The position numbers were made by a program, and so were the translations under genes. Under the pieces are notes generated by a model. It was not told the DNA's origin. It searched no databases and saw only the letters and a program-made list of their open reading frames with translations. DNA of 64,000 nt, taken from the NCBI GenBank assembly GCA_000467715.1, contig AJFK01000289.1, positions 1 to 64,000 of the forward strand, written 5' to 3'. Shown piece after piece: positions 10,921 through 20,974 of the stretch. The stretch is from Hysterium pulicare CBS 123377. Lineage: Eukaryota; Ascomycota; Dothideomycetes; Hysteriales; Hysteriaceae. Positions within the stretch are counted from its first letter, which is position 1. The number at the start of each line of letters is the position of its first letter.

Positions 10921-13200
10921 TTAACCGTTCCGTCCCCGAATATCAAGTAGCTCGTTCTTCAACTTCTGCAACTTCTTCTCCGTCTTCAGATTTTCTGCCT
11001 CCTTTTCCAGCCGTGCCGTGTGGATGGCCTCCCATTCCAACTTCTTCTCCGCAATTTGCCTCTTCAGCTCCGCGACTTTGGCGTCCTTATTCTGTTGTTT
11101 GAGATTCCGGAGAGGCTCAAGCTCCGCCTTCAACGACTCGATTTTCTGCTCCCACTCCACTTCCCGCTCGTTGAATTGGTCCTGGTTTACTTGTTGAGCC
11201 TCCGCCTCTTCGACAAGTCTCGCGATATCTCTGTCCTGCTGCTCGATCTTCTTGCTCTGCTTCTCGACCTGTGCGGTGAGCTTCGTGAATTCTGCCGGAA
11301 CGGTTGGCGCTTGATCATTTAAAGATTTTTGTGTCGCTGCAGCGTTAACGAGTCTTGCCATCTCCTCTTCCAGGTACTCGCTTTTCGTGGTTAGTCTTCC
11401 GACTTCACTGTTCAAGTACGTATTCTCCTGGTTCAGCTTCGCGTTCAGGCCATCTTTGAAAGCGACCTGAGGGCCCATCTTGGCAAGACGTTTCTCGTAA
11501 TCCTCCTTGGTCTCTTTTTCCAAGGTTCCAATAAGCTCAGAGTGCTCCGCTGCCTGCTTCATCAACTTCTCCTCAGCAGATTTCTGAGCTTGCGCCAATC
11601 TTTCCTCGTAGCCCGCAATCAATCTCTGGATCTCCTCATCACGGTCTTTGGTGGCTTTTCCCTTCGGGTGTTGGATCTTTTCTTCATAACCAGTTCTCAA
11701 TTTTGCCGTGTCCGGTATTTCCAGCTTCTCTTGTAAGTGCAGATCTTGAGCTTGCTCCAGCAATTCCATAATCTCATCATCATGTTCGCAGCGCTTTGAG
11801 GATACTCCGGCAGCATTCTCATCAGCTTTCGTTCGAAGCAGCTGTATCAAGCTTTCTTGGATATCCAGTCTGTCTATCATCCGGTTGGAGTTCAAACACC
11901 CTCCACTATTTAAATGCGGAAGTAAATGGGGGACCTCGTTTCGCATGTATTGCACATGTTCATTGATGCATTGCCAACCCGTAAAGTCACAGGCATTCCA
12001 ATACTCCATTAAAAAGTCAACAGCGGCGTCATGCAGTTCTACCACTCGATTAGCGACCTTGGTGTACTCTTCGTCATCCTTCTTCTCGAAGAGGGCTATG
12101 AATACGGTTTTTTCACTTCGGACCGCTTCCTGAGGGTCTGCGTGAGCTAGCAAGACTGCATTCGATTTTTTCAAACGACTCAGGGCGGTTTGTAATTGGG
12201 TATTCTTCTCATGTAATTCTCTCATCGCCTCGATCTTCTGGCGCAAAGCTTGTGTCGTTGTGTCCAGTTCGTTCTGGAGGCGAGGATTTTCTCTGTCGAA
12301 CCTCTGATGTATGTGTCGGATCTCTTGTTTGAGTTGGATGTTCTCTAAGACTAGCGCTCCGCTTTCAAAGTTCATGACCTGCTGGTTGACGGTTCTCAAT
12401 TCCCATTGTAATCGGTCAATAGTCCTTTGCATTTCTTTCCCGCATGTAATCGTTTCGATGATTGAGTGCCCGGTACCGTTTCTAGTGACTCGCTCCTTTA
12501 GATCTCTGCATTCCTTATATATGTTTTCATAATAAGCATGCGTCGAAGTAAGCCGGTCCAGAAGTGCCTCAGATCCAGGTTGCTCGAGTAGTTGATTTGC
12601 ACTTCCTGCTTCCTCCAACTTCTCTTTCAAACTCTGGAGCTCCTTGATTAATTCGACATTGTGAGCCTGCTTCTCCGCTATCTGGTTTTCAAGTTGCTTG
12701 ATGTTCTCTTGCAGAGACTGGAGATTCATCTTCCACTCCTCAGGCTCCTTGTTCAGCAATTCCACCTTTGCTTCATTCGTGTCGACATTCTTCCATTTGT
12801 CACTCAATTGCTTCAAGTTCTCGCCATGTCGATGAACAAGTGCTAAGAGATCATCATACTCCCCAAGATCTCCAGATGTGAGTTGAGTTTGTAGACCTTT
12901 CAACGCACCTTCCAGAAGCGCGATTTGGTTTCTATGCATTTCATAGAATGGACCGATAAAATATGCATTTTCAGAGGATGGCTGCTGCTGAGGTATCAGG
13001 GAATTTGAAAGTGCCTTTTTATCTGAATGGTCCGCTGGGGCAGACGTAGTTTGCTCGTTTGGCACACGTGTGAGGATCTGCTCTTGCGGTAGCGAAGACT
13101 GAGGAGGCAGGATGACACCGCCTGTTGCCGGGCTTGTGCTGACAGATTGCGGAATTTCTAGGCCTCCTTGTTCCGAAGAGGTTTTGTCGTTTGATGCCAT
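10921..13200 (-). CDS. Large coiled-coil protein, unrecognised
   Basis: Uninterrupted 759-residue frame starting at an ATG (13200) in good context. Residues 1-75 are Ser/Pro/Gln-rich and likely disordered; from about 85 to the end the protein is almost all heptad-like Glu/Lys/Leu/Gln sequence (for example LQENIKQLENQIAEKQ, LKAELEPLRNLKQQNKD), broken near residues 375-440 by a more globular segment with Trp and Cys (YWNACDFTGWQCINEH). This implies a long rod, perhaps a scaffold or cytoskeletal tether, but no family is recognised. No signal peptide or membrane segment. It is the first of three adjacent coiled-coil genes; the next one is divergent. Confidence 0.75.
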   Translation of the reverse strand: MASNDKTSSEQGGLEIPQSVSTSPATGGVILPPQSSLPQEQILTRVPNEQTTSAPADHSDKKALSNSLIPQQQPSSENAYFIGPFYEMHRNQIALLEGALKGLQTQLTSGDLGEYDDLLALVHRHGENLKQLSDKWKNVDTNEAKVELLNKEPEEWKMNLQSLQENIKQLENQIAEKQAHNVELIKELQSLKEKLEEAGSANQLLEQPGSEALLDRLTSTHAYYENIYKECRDLKERVTRNGTGHSIIETITCGKEMQRTIDRLQWELRTVNQQVMNFESGALVLENIQLKQEIRHIHQRFDRENPRLQNELDTTTQALRQKIEAMRELHEKNTQLQTALSRLKKSNAVLLAHADPQEAVRSEKTVFIALFEKKDDEEYTKVANRVVELHDAAVDFLMEYWNACDFTGWQCINEHVQYMRNEVPHLLPHLNSGGCLNSNRMIDRLDIQESLIQLLRTKADENAAGVSSKRCEHDDEIMELLEQAQDLHLQEKLEIPDTAKLRTGYEEKIQHPKGKATKDRDEEIQRLIAGYEERLAQAQKSAEEKLMKQAAEHSELIGTLEKETKEDYEKRLAKMGPQVAFKDGLNAKLNQENTYLNSEVGRLTTKSEYLEEEMARLVNAAATQKSLNDQAPTVPAEFTKLTAQVEKQSKKIEQQDRDIARLVEEAEAQQVNQDQFNEREVEWEQKIESLKAELEPLRNLKQQNKDAKVAELKRQIAEKKLEWEAIHTARLEKEAENLKTEKKLQKLKNELLDIRGRNG

Positions 13201-14016
13201 GGCTGGATAACCCAGCGGGGGTAATGAAGAAAACCGGTGGAAGTTTTAAAGAATTCCTCGCAAGAAACCCTGCAATCGGTGGGTGGTCTTTGAACAGGTT
13301 GGCGATGGAGGTGAGTACATGTTGTGATTCCACATCTTTATATGGAGTTTCGTACGAGTGAATGTGCTGACTTTGGCAAGACATAAAATAGTGAAATGAG
13401 AACATGTTCAAGAGCCGCGCTTACACGCGGACTTCACGTACACACGTGGGCTCGAACGCTATAACGTCGATATTGGACTCATTCTCCCTCTCGCGGAGTC
13501 GAACTGGATCACGTTGATGGCCTTCAGTCCAAAAGGTTCCAGACAGCTTTCCCCGACACTTCGATCAAAATTCGAAAGGCCATTAAAGACATACCAGAAA
13601 AGGTGCATCATGAGTTACTCATCAATACAAGTGAATTTGAAATGCGCAGCGTTGATATCGCCCCTCTGATACCCAATTCACAATCGTCGCATTAGCGTGA
13701 TCCGGACGACGTCTGTGCACAGGGAATCACCATGTCCCTTAAGAAATACTGCAAGTTTACCATGGAGTTACTCTTGAACACCACTCCGTCAACACCCCGC
13801 TTGGTCCACAACCCTTTTCGACCTCAACCTAGCAACCACCATAACAATCCCAACACAACAAACGAACTCCTAACCTCGACACACCCGTTCTACACAGAAC
13901 TGTGTTGTCGACTTCGTCGGATACTTTCGATCTGGTTTATCGTGAGAAAGTCGCGATTGTAGGTCTACCGTCTCCTTTCATCGAGCATCGAACAAGCTTA
14001 ACTGGCACGCAGAAAG
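13201..14016. other. Divergent promoter region between two coiled-coil genes
   Basis: About 0.8 kb. Minus-side leader for the 759-residue gene and plus-side leader for the gene at 14017. A 76-codon frame at 13732-13962 has a Pro/Thr/Asn-rich, leader-like composition and no recognisable domain. Sequence just before 14017 is CT/CA-rich as in fungal 5' leaders. Confidence 0.45.
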
Positions 14017-17000
14017 ATGAATTCGAAAAACGAGAAATCTTCCAAACCTAGAGATGCCTCTGCTGGCAAGCTCAAAGCCAGCGAGCCTGTATTGAACAAC
14101 GCCGCTCGCGCCAAATCCAACGTCGCGCCAAAATCCAACGTCAAAGCCTCTACTTCAGTCGGCTCAAATCAAAATTTCAAACCTGAGGACTCCAAGAGCT
14201 ACAGGAACCGTAAGCCTAGCGCTAGCTCGAGCTCGAGTGAGGACCGTCGTGCTCGAACGTATCAGGCAACAGCCAAAAACAACTCCGGCTCCAACCCTGC
14301 TGTTGGAAAACACCCCGTTGAAGGCCGTGGCGCTCAAAATGGGATTGGGATTGGACCAAACTCTACAATTCAGGGCGCCTCTGCTCCAACCAACTATCCG
14401 CAGGCTATCGATTCTTCTCAAACCCTTCCAGGAAGCTTGGAAACGGCTAGCAACAGTGGCCCCGGCAATGGAACTCCTGCTCCCAAGTCAACAATGCCAA
14501 GTGATACTCGTGCCCAGCCTCCTCCAGTCAACTTCCTGCAGGCTCTAAGGAAATATTCTCGAGACTTTCCAAGAAGCCGAAAAGTGATAACCAACAAGGG
14601 GTCAGACAACAAAACTTCTGCTCCTGCACCAACGGTTCCAAATGTTACTTCTGCTCCCAAGTCAACAGTTTCGAATGGTGCTTCTGCTCCTACGCCAACG
14701 GTTCCAAACAGTACTTGTGCCCAACCTACATCGGTCAACTCCTCCAAAGATGCCGATTCTTCCCGATCCCTTCCAGGAGGCAAGAACCAAGCTAGCACTA
14801 CTTGGTCCAGCAGCAATGGCTCCAGCAAACGGCCATTAATGTTCAAGCCGGCGCCACCGAATAGTGCCCATACTCAGCGTGCATCCACCACCGAACCTCC
14901 CAATCCTTTCGGTCCCAATCCTTTCGGGATTTTTGCGGAGGGCAAGACTGCGGCCAGCAAGAATGCGGTCAGCAATACTCTTAGGAGCGAGAGCATTTCG
15001 CTCGACACGAATGCACCATCAGCTTTGTCTCAGTTCTATGAAGGTTTTGAACAATGGCAGCAGGCACCAGCTCCATCACACCAGTCACAAGCTCCACCGA
15101 ATCAAACTCCAACAGCATCGGATCAAGCTACAGCTTCGACGAAAGCTCCAGCTCCATCGCAACAAGCTCCAACTCCATCACCACAAGCTCCAGTTCCCTC
15201 CCAGCAAGCACTTGCTCCATCGCGAGCAAACAGTGTGTCAAGCGCTACGTCTGTAGGTTACGAGACTGCTACTTCTGGGAAGAAAAGTTCGGATTCGGAC
15301 TGGGAGACAGATAAATCTGATGACTCGAAAGGTTTGCCTACTTCGCCATCTGTACGCGAACCAAAGGCGGCAGGGAGCACCAACTCTGCTAGTACTGAGA
15401 GCAAGCATGTACTTGCTCATGACCTGGCTTCTAACATGCAATCTCTCAACATCGAAGAAACCCAGAAACCCACCGAACATAATACGGGTGAAAAGTTGGA
15501 CGGTGAAACGAAGGCTAGACCAGTAGACAATAAGACACCATCCTCCGCAGGGCGCTCACGCATCTCAGAAGAAGTGAGCCCATCGAACGTAAATGGACCT
15601 GTCGTCGAACAGTCGCAAAACAAGATGACTACCAATACTGAAGCCCTGAAAAAGAAGGATACAAACACTGCCAATAAAAAGATCCGGATCCGAGAGGGCG
15701 ATGCCAAGGTCCTCGTTTTGGAAAGTAAGGTCTCGAGCTTGACAGCGCAGTCTGCTAACGATAAAGAAATTTTGAAAGAGAAAGAAGAAGAGATATCCGC
15801 CCTGAAGCAGCAGTTAGATGACTTGAACCGGAAGTTCGATTTATCGAGCCGTCTGAACACAGAAGCGAGGAAGGAGTGTGAGGACATTAAGACCACCATT
15901 AAGGACAAGAACCTCCGTATCTTGGAACTGGAAAACAGTGTCGTGGATACTAATGGCGAACTTTTCGACAAGAGAGCAGCATTGGCAGACGCGCAGAAGC
16001 AGATTGCCGACACGAATCTCCGTACCAAGGAATTACAGAAGAACCTCTCGAAGGCCAACCAGAAAATTTCCAGTTTGAACAGTAGGTTGGATAAGGTGCC
16101 TCAGCAAATCGCCGACACAAAGAAGGAATGTGAGAAGGAGATAGACGATCTGAACAAGGAGAACAAACAGCTACATCAGGATCTAAGAAAAGCTGAAGCC
16201 AAATTTGCCGATAATCAGGCAGAGCTCTCGCGAGTGAAGGATGAGGCCAAAACTCTGCAGATTACCATTACGAACAGGGAGGTTGCAATCCAAAAGCAGA
16301 AGGAGAAGGGTACCAGCCAGAAAGTTCATGATCTCAATGCCGAAATTAAATCGCTTAAGGCTACTAATGCCGATTTGCAACATTCACTGGAAGAAGAGCA
16401 ACGTTTGCGTAAAAAATCTGATCAGGACCTAGCTGAGTTGCGAGCTCAAACGGAGCAACAAAAAAGCATGAAGAGAGCCTCCGTCTCCTCTGCCGAGTCT
16501 GATGAGGAAGTTCGCCAGCTGAGGCGGGACCTGAAAGGTGTAATCATGGAGATACAGAACGAAAGTTATCATCAAGATCAGGTCGAGCATAAAGCGAACG
16601 ACCTGAGGGTTCAGTTAGGGAAGAAAGAGAACGAGGTCACCAATGTGAAGGCGAAATCTAAGGCAACTGCCGAAGTAAGCAGGAAGGAGAAGAAAAAGCA
16701 GCAACAAGTAAGTCATTACAGTCTTCCCCTTCTAGCCTAATATTCCTTCTCACAAGCTAAAGAATGGACGAAGGCGATGAAAGGTGCCGCTCCCAAAGCA
16801 GCAGCTTCAGTTCCCAAATCTGCTGCTCCTCAGGGTCCAGCTCCTGTCACCCAACCCCCCGCGAACCAGAAGTTGGACTTCTCAGGCGCCCTTAAGAATG
16901 GCAATCCTGCGACTTTCAAAATGGTTCGCCCAGAAGGATATGTTAGCAAGAAAGGAAACCCCCAAGGACCTAAGGGTAATCAAATCCCTCTAACGGGACC

Positions 17001-17097
17001 GGAGCATGAGTCTCATACCAATCGGCGAAATAAGAAGGCGTTCGAAAATATTGCGAGAGTCGCGATGGAGAGGTATAACTCTCAGGGAAGCATGTAA
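14017..17097 (+). CDS. Low-complexity plus coiled-coil protein, unrecognised
   Basis: Main exon 14017-16707, then a GTAAGT donor at 16708. Acceptors near 16756 and 16762 would lead to a stop at 16780, whereas the acceptor after CTGCTCCTCAG at 16833 keeps phase 0 and joins to 16834-17097, giving about 984 residues and an end in YNSQGSM. If the intron is kept the protein stops at 16740. Residues 1-460 are Ser/Thr/Pro/Asn-rich with repeats of the type APxPTVPN (14625-14720) and APAPSQQ (15064-15230); residues 550-890 are coiled coil (KEKEEEISALKQQLDDLNRK). The short tail after the intron is basic. No enzyme motif seen; probably a structural or scaffolding protein. The true last exon needs transcript data. 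Confidence 0.7.
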
Positions 17098-17605
17098 ACT
17101 CCTCGTGTAGAGTGTGTGGGCTGGCTGTTGGTATCTCTCGACTCATGAATGTTCTCTCTCTAGAGGACTGGGTTTGTTGAGTTCATTTCGTTGTTGTTGA
17201 AGGCAATTCGGCAGTGTGTTCTTGTAGTTGAGTTGTTATAAGCACCGAACCTTGCAAACTGGCTTCGAGTGGCCTGCCGTTAAAGCTTTGAGTGATGTCA
17301 CGTGAAGAAGTGTCCAGAGGCCCAATTGGGCAGGGACAAGTTACATGTGGTAAGCTCACCTTGCTCTTTCACCACGTTCGTTACTCTGCCAACGGATTCA
17401 CTCTTTATTTACCCAAGTAATCCTGCACATTTCGAAAACACCAATTGTTCGCACAGCTACCACTCTTCTCTTGAGTGCTACACTCTGCGATTGACTCTAC
17501 CTACTGTCATTCCGTGTTCGAGGTTTACCTATTGTACAAGCTAACCGACATTGACGGTAAGCTACTCCACATACCGCTCCCAATCCTCCCACTGACAAGG
17601 CCAAG
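17098..17605. other. Intergenic between tandem coiled-coil genes
   Basis: About 0.5 kb holding the 3' flank of the upstream gene and the promoter of the next. From 17340 it is CT/CA-rich and contains a short open frame (17302-17544) with no family features. Confidence 0.45.
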
Positions 17606-18998
17606 ATGGAGAAGTCGCAGAGTCCCCAGCACCCACCAACTTCAGTGCCTTTGGGCAAGTCAGACCACGTACGTACCGAGTCTCAGAACAACGAGTCGCC
17701 GTTTGCGTCGTTGCCGACGGAACGAGACCAATTCCGTGCCAGGCTGAATGAATACGCCCGCATGGTTAAGGAGCGCGACAAGGAAATAGCTGACGAGTGG
17801 ATAAACGAGGCTGAGAACAGAATTGCACTCGATCAGAAAGGGGCTGAAGCGACGAAAGTCGCCAAAGAAAAAGCCGAAGCCATGAATCTGTTGGAAGAGC
17901 ATGAAAACAATTTTGACGAACTCACTCAAGTGCATGAGGAGGAAGCGAGAAAGCGAGCTGGACACTGGCACGACTTCTACATTCGAAAGGCAGAAGAGAC
18001 GGATGAGTTACGCAACGAACTGAAGGCCATTAGATACTTCTTAGATCTGGAGGAGAATGAGGATATCGTGAAGGAGCTTCACCGCCGTGTAGCCAAGAAG
18101 CCCAAATTCGAATCCGGAACTGTCGAAGTACGCCATGAAGGACCAGAGGGATTCATCTCAACGGCTGTGCTACACCTTGAGCTAGCTATGACGCGCGACG
18201 AGTTTCCGATTCTGTTCCCATGGGTTCAAGAGTGGTTGGAGAACGCCGGGAAATCATTGTACGCGGAGGTGGCCAAGGTCAAACCTTCATTGGAAGAGCA
18301 AGGCATCAACGGACTGAATCAAGTCGCGATCACCCCTCGTTCTGAAGCAGGTGATGCGAAGTCACTTTCTCAGTCGGTGTATGCACTCGGTTCTCGTCGG
18401 CGGTCTACCCTTATCACGCCGTCTCCTGCGAAGATCCCAGCCCCGTTGTCTGCGGAGGCGAGAGAGTGGCTGCCAACGACGCCGTCACCTTCACCAGTAC
18501 TTAAGCGGAGCGAGCTTTCAAGTGACATTGTAAGTATATTTCGAGAGCAAATGGTTGGCATGTTGCTGATGGCCATATAGGGTTCTCAGGCAACTGCGAT
18601 CTCCTCCTCAGCCCAGGAGGTCCTTTCTCTGGCGGAGTCCCACAGTACCACTCCTACTAAAGAGGCTGCAAGTGAAATTGTAAGTACTCTTTGAGTTTAG
18701 GTGATTAGGCATGCTGCTGACAGCTATATAGGGCTCTCAGGCAACTGCGATCGCCTCCTCAGCCCAAGAGGTCCTTTCTCAGCCGGATTCTCACAGCAGC
18801 ACTCCTACGAACGATAAGCGAGAACCTACGACCCCTCCACTTGATACATACCACCCGATGCATGGTCTTCGTATGACTCCCCTCCAGAAGAGCTGGTCTG
18901 ATTTCCCTAATACACCGAGAGGGCTAGCAACGGAGGTCGACTTGGGAGTCATGAATTTCGATTGGCGCTCGAAGTACGGCTCGAGTGCTCGTCGCTAG
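17606..18998 (+). CDS. Coiled-coil protein with a duplicated intron-exon unit
   Basis: Three exons: 17606-18529, 18581-18679, 18732-18998 (429 residues). Residues 30-175 form an Ala/Glu/Lys-rich coiled coil (ERDKEIADEWINEAENR). A more ordered part follows (AMTRDEFPILFPWVQEWLENAG), then a Ser/Pro-rich tail. Exons 2 and 3 both open with GSQATAI(S/A)SSAQEVLS and each is preceded by nearly the same intron (51 and 52 bp, both ending CTATATAG/CCATATAG) and by the same exon end (AGTGA-C/A-ATT). So a ~150-bp block made of exon end + intron + exon was copied in tandem, in frame, adding 33 codons. No family recognised; the gene is the third coiled-coil gene in this run. Confidence 0.8.
18521..18820 (+). 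repeat. Tandem duplication of ~150 bp containing an intron
   Basis: Copy 1 runs from 18521 (AGTGACATT then GTAAGT) and copy 2 from 18671 (AGTGAAATT then GTAAGT), offset 150-151 bp. In each, the exon after the intron begins GG(T/C)TCTCAGGCAACTGCGATC and continues with CTCCTCAGCCCA(G/A)GAGGTCC. Exon parts are more alike than intron middles, as expected for an older duplication under coding constraint. Confidence 0.9.
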
Positions 18999-19427
18999 GA
19001 TTCATAGCTAAAAAAGGAAAGCCGCTTATTATGATCAACCAAGATTTATATTCGCGTCGGATCGGTATTAGGACTTGCATATGCTGGCGGTCGATTAGGA
19101 TAAGCTCGGAGAGATTTCTCGTTGTTGTTGAGATGTGAACTGCATCTTTGAGATGAGGTGTGCCACCCTCTCATCAAGATCATGATCATCGGACATTTGT
19201 TTGACCTTTCATCACGAATACTAGTAGGTAGTCCAAGATTAAGCTTCTCGGAAGTTTACACATGAACAGGGCGATGCCCATGTACTCTTTCTGCAAGTTT
19301 CAGTCATTGATGAGGATAAGATGTGAAGAAGAGCTAAAAGAGGTCGCTAAACCCTGTCCTAGTGGGTCCAACTCCAACCTTGGGAACACAAACCTGCGGG
19401 GAAGCTATTCATTGACGCTGTATTACC
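18999..19427. other. Intergenic, no gene seen
   Basis: About 430 bp of 3' flank and promoter of the methyltransferase gene; no supported feature. Confidence 0.45.
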
Positions 19428-20393
19428 ATGGCTTCGGATACGTACAGTCTCCGGGCTGGACCTGCCGAGAAGGAAGTCGAGAGGTATAAGCGACCTTGTC
19501 ATTCTACGAACGACTATGGAGATGGTTTCGCATATTGACTGACACTTACAACACAGGCTCAACGCAGGCCACGACTTTGTCAGCCAGCTCACCGAAAGCG
19601 TGCTTCCGTTAGAAATCGCCCTTGATTCTTTAGCACCGATTAAAGTGGCAGATGTGGCTACCGGCACGGGGTAAAGCCAACAACCACAACACTCCAAATA
19701 GGCACTGAAACAAACCTATATGATTGCAGAGCATGGCTTATCCAGAACCGAAACCACTTCCCGCCCGACTCGATCTTTGACGGCTTCGACATATCTCCTG
19801 AGCAATTCCCTCCCGCGGAGACCGTCCCCGCTGGGGTAACTCTACGCATACAGGACATGCGTGAGCCATTTCCAAACGAGCACCTAGGAACTTACGATAT
19901 CGTGCACGTGCGCCTCGTAAAGTACGCTTTGAAAAGCGACGAATGGCTACCCGTAGTAAAGAACCTCTCAACACTCCTCAAACCGGGCGGCTATCTAGTC
20001 TGGGAAGATACTTCATATACCGAATGGGTTGCGATCCCCGCCTCTCCCGCACACACCCGCTTCCTGCAACTCGATCAAGCGTTCGCGGTAAAGGTAGGTC
20101 GAGACTTAACCTACTCCGCCCATCTGCTCCAGCATTTCCGAAGCGCGGGATTGGAGGCGTGTAAGAAAGAGATATTTTCTTCGTGGGATAGGCCGGAGTT
20201 GCATAGCCTTACTTCGGCGTTGATGATTAAGTTGCATGAGCTCTCTGCTAAGGGGATTGTAGAGCGGGGTGGGGTTGAGGGGATGAGGACGATGGAAGAG
20301 GTGGAGGGGATCTTGGGGGAGGTTAAGAGGGATTTGGAGAATGGGACTAGGCTTGGTTCTTGTATTAGGAGGATTTGGGGGAGGAAAGCATGA
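19428..20393 (+). CDS. Class I SAM-dependent methyltransferase
   Basis: Three exons: 19428-19483, 19557-19670, 19730-20393 (277 residues). The SAM-binding motif I is VADVATGTG followed by AWL; an acidic motif II sits in FDGFDISPEQFP, motif post-II in RIQDMREPFP, and LLKPGGYLVWED is the conserved strand 4/5 region. This matches small fungal methyltransferases of the Methyltransf_23/25 type, some of which act in secondary metabolism, but no substrate-specific feature is visible and no biosynthetic gene lies next to it. Start chosen at the ATG in CACC-like context (ACCATGG), which splices cleanly to the second exon. Confidence 0.85.
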
Positions 20394-20974
20394 ATGCAGT
20401 TGGGGATGTCTTGCTCTGAGCAGTCAGCTTTCTGGCAACTAAGGAGGCAAATGTTTGGCACCTATATTAGGTGGTGCAGTCACCCACCTTGAAAGGTTAT
20501 AGAGTTATAGTTTAACTAAAGTGATATGATGTGGTGCCAAACAGGAAACTTTGAGTGAAATGCCCGTAGGTGTTGTGGAGTCAATCGACCTCTGCACAGA
20601 ATGACTGTTAGAACAGAAGTATTAGACTGGGGCTGCCTGCTCAAGTGGTCACCTAAAGCAAGACAGGGTAGCTCTAAATTTTGAATTGTTAAGGTACAAT
20701 TCGAGTTGCGATATTAAGGTGAAGTTGATATAATAGAACACTTATCGAGCAAGGCATCTCAGCCCCATTTGGTACGCCACAACCACCAGCCACAATTACG
20801 GCATTAACGCCGCACATCAACCGGACGCGACTCCAGCCCGCAAAAGTCAGGCGGCGCGCCTCTCGAATCCCATTCCACAATTCCCGCGTCCAACACCGAC
20901 ATCTACTCTTCACATCACCAGAAGCCCCCCGCTATCCTCAATATTGACAGTATGCGCCGTGCGGCACCGACAAG
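20394..20974. other. Intergenic, no gene seen
   Basis: About 580 bp. A possible upstream ATG at 20952 is out of frame with the RFTS gene and would read over its start, so it may act as a small upstream frame. Otherwise nothing supported. Confidence 0.4.

Noticed and set aside
15417-16058. 213-codon minus-strand frame, Ser/Phe/Leu-rich
   Set aside because: Mirror image of the Lys/Glu coiled-coil codons of the plus-strand gene; composition artefact.
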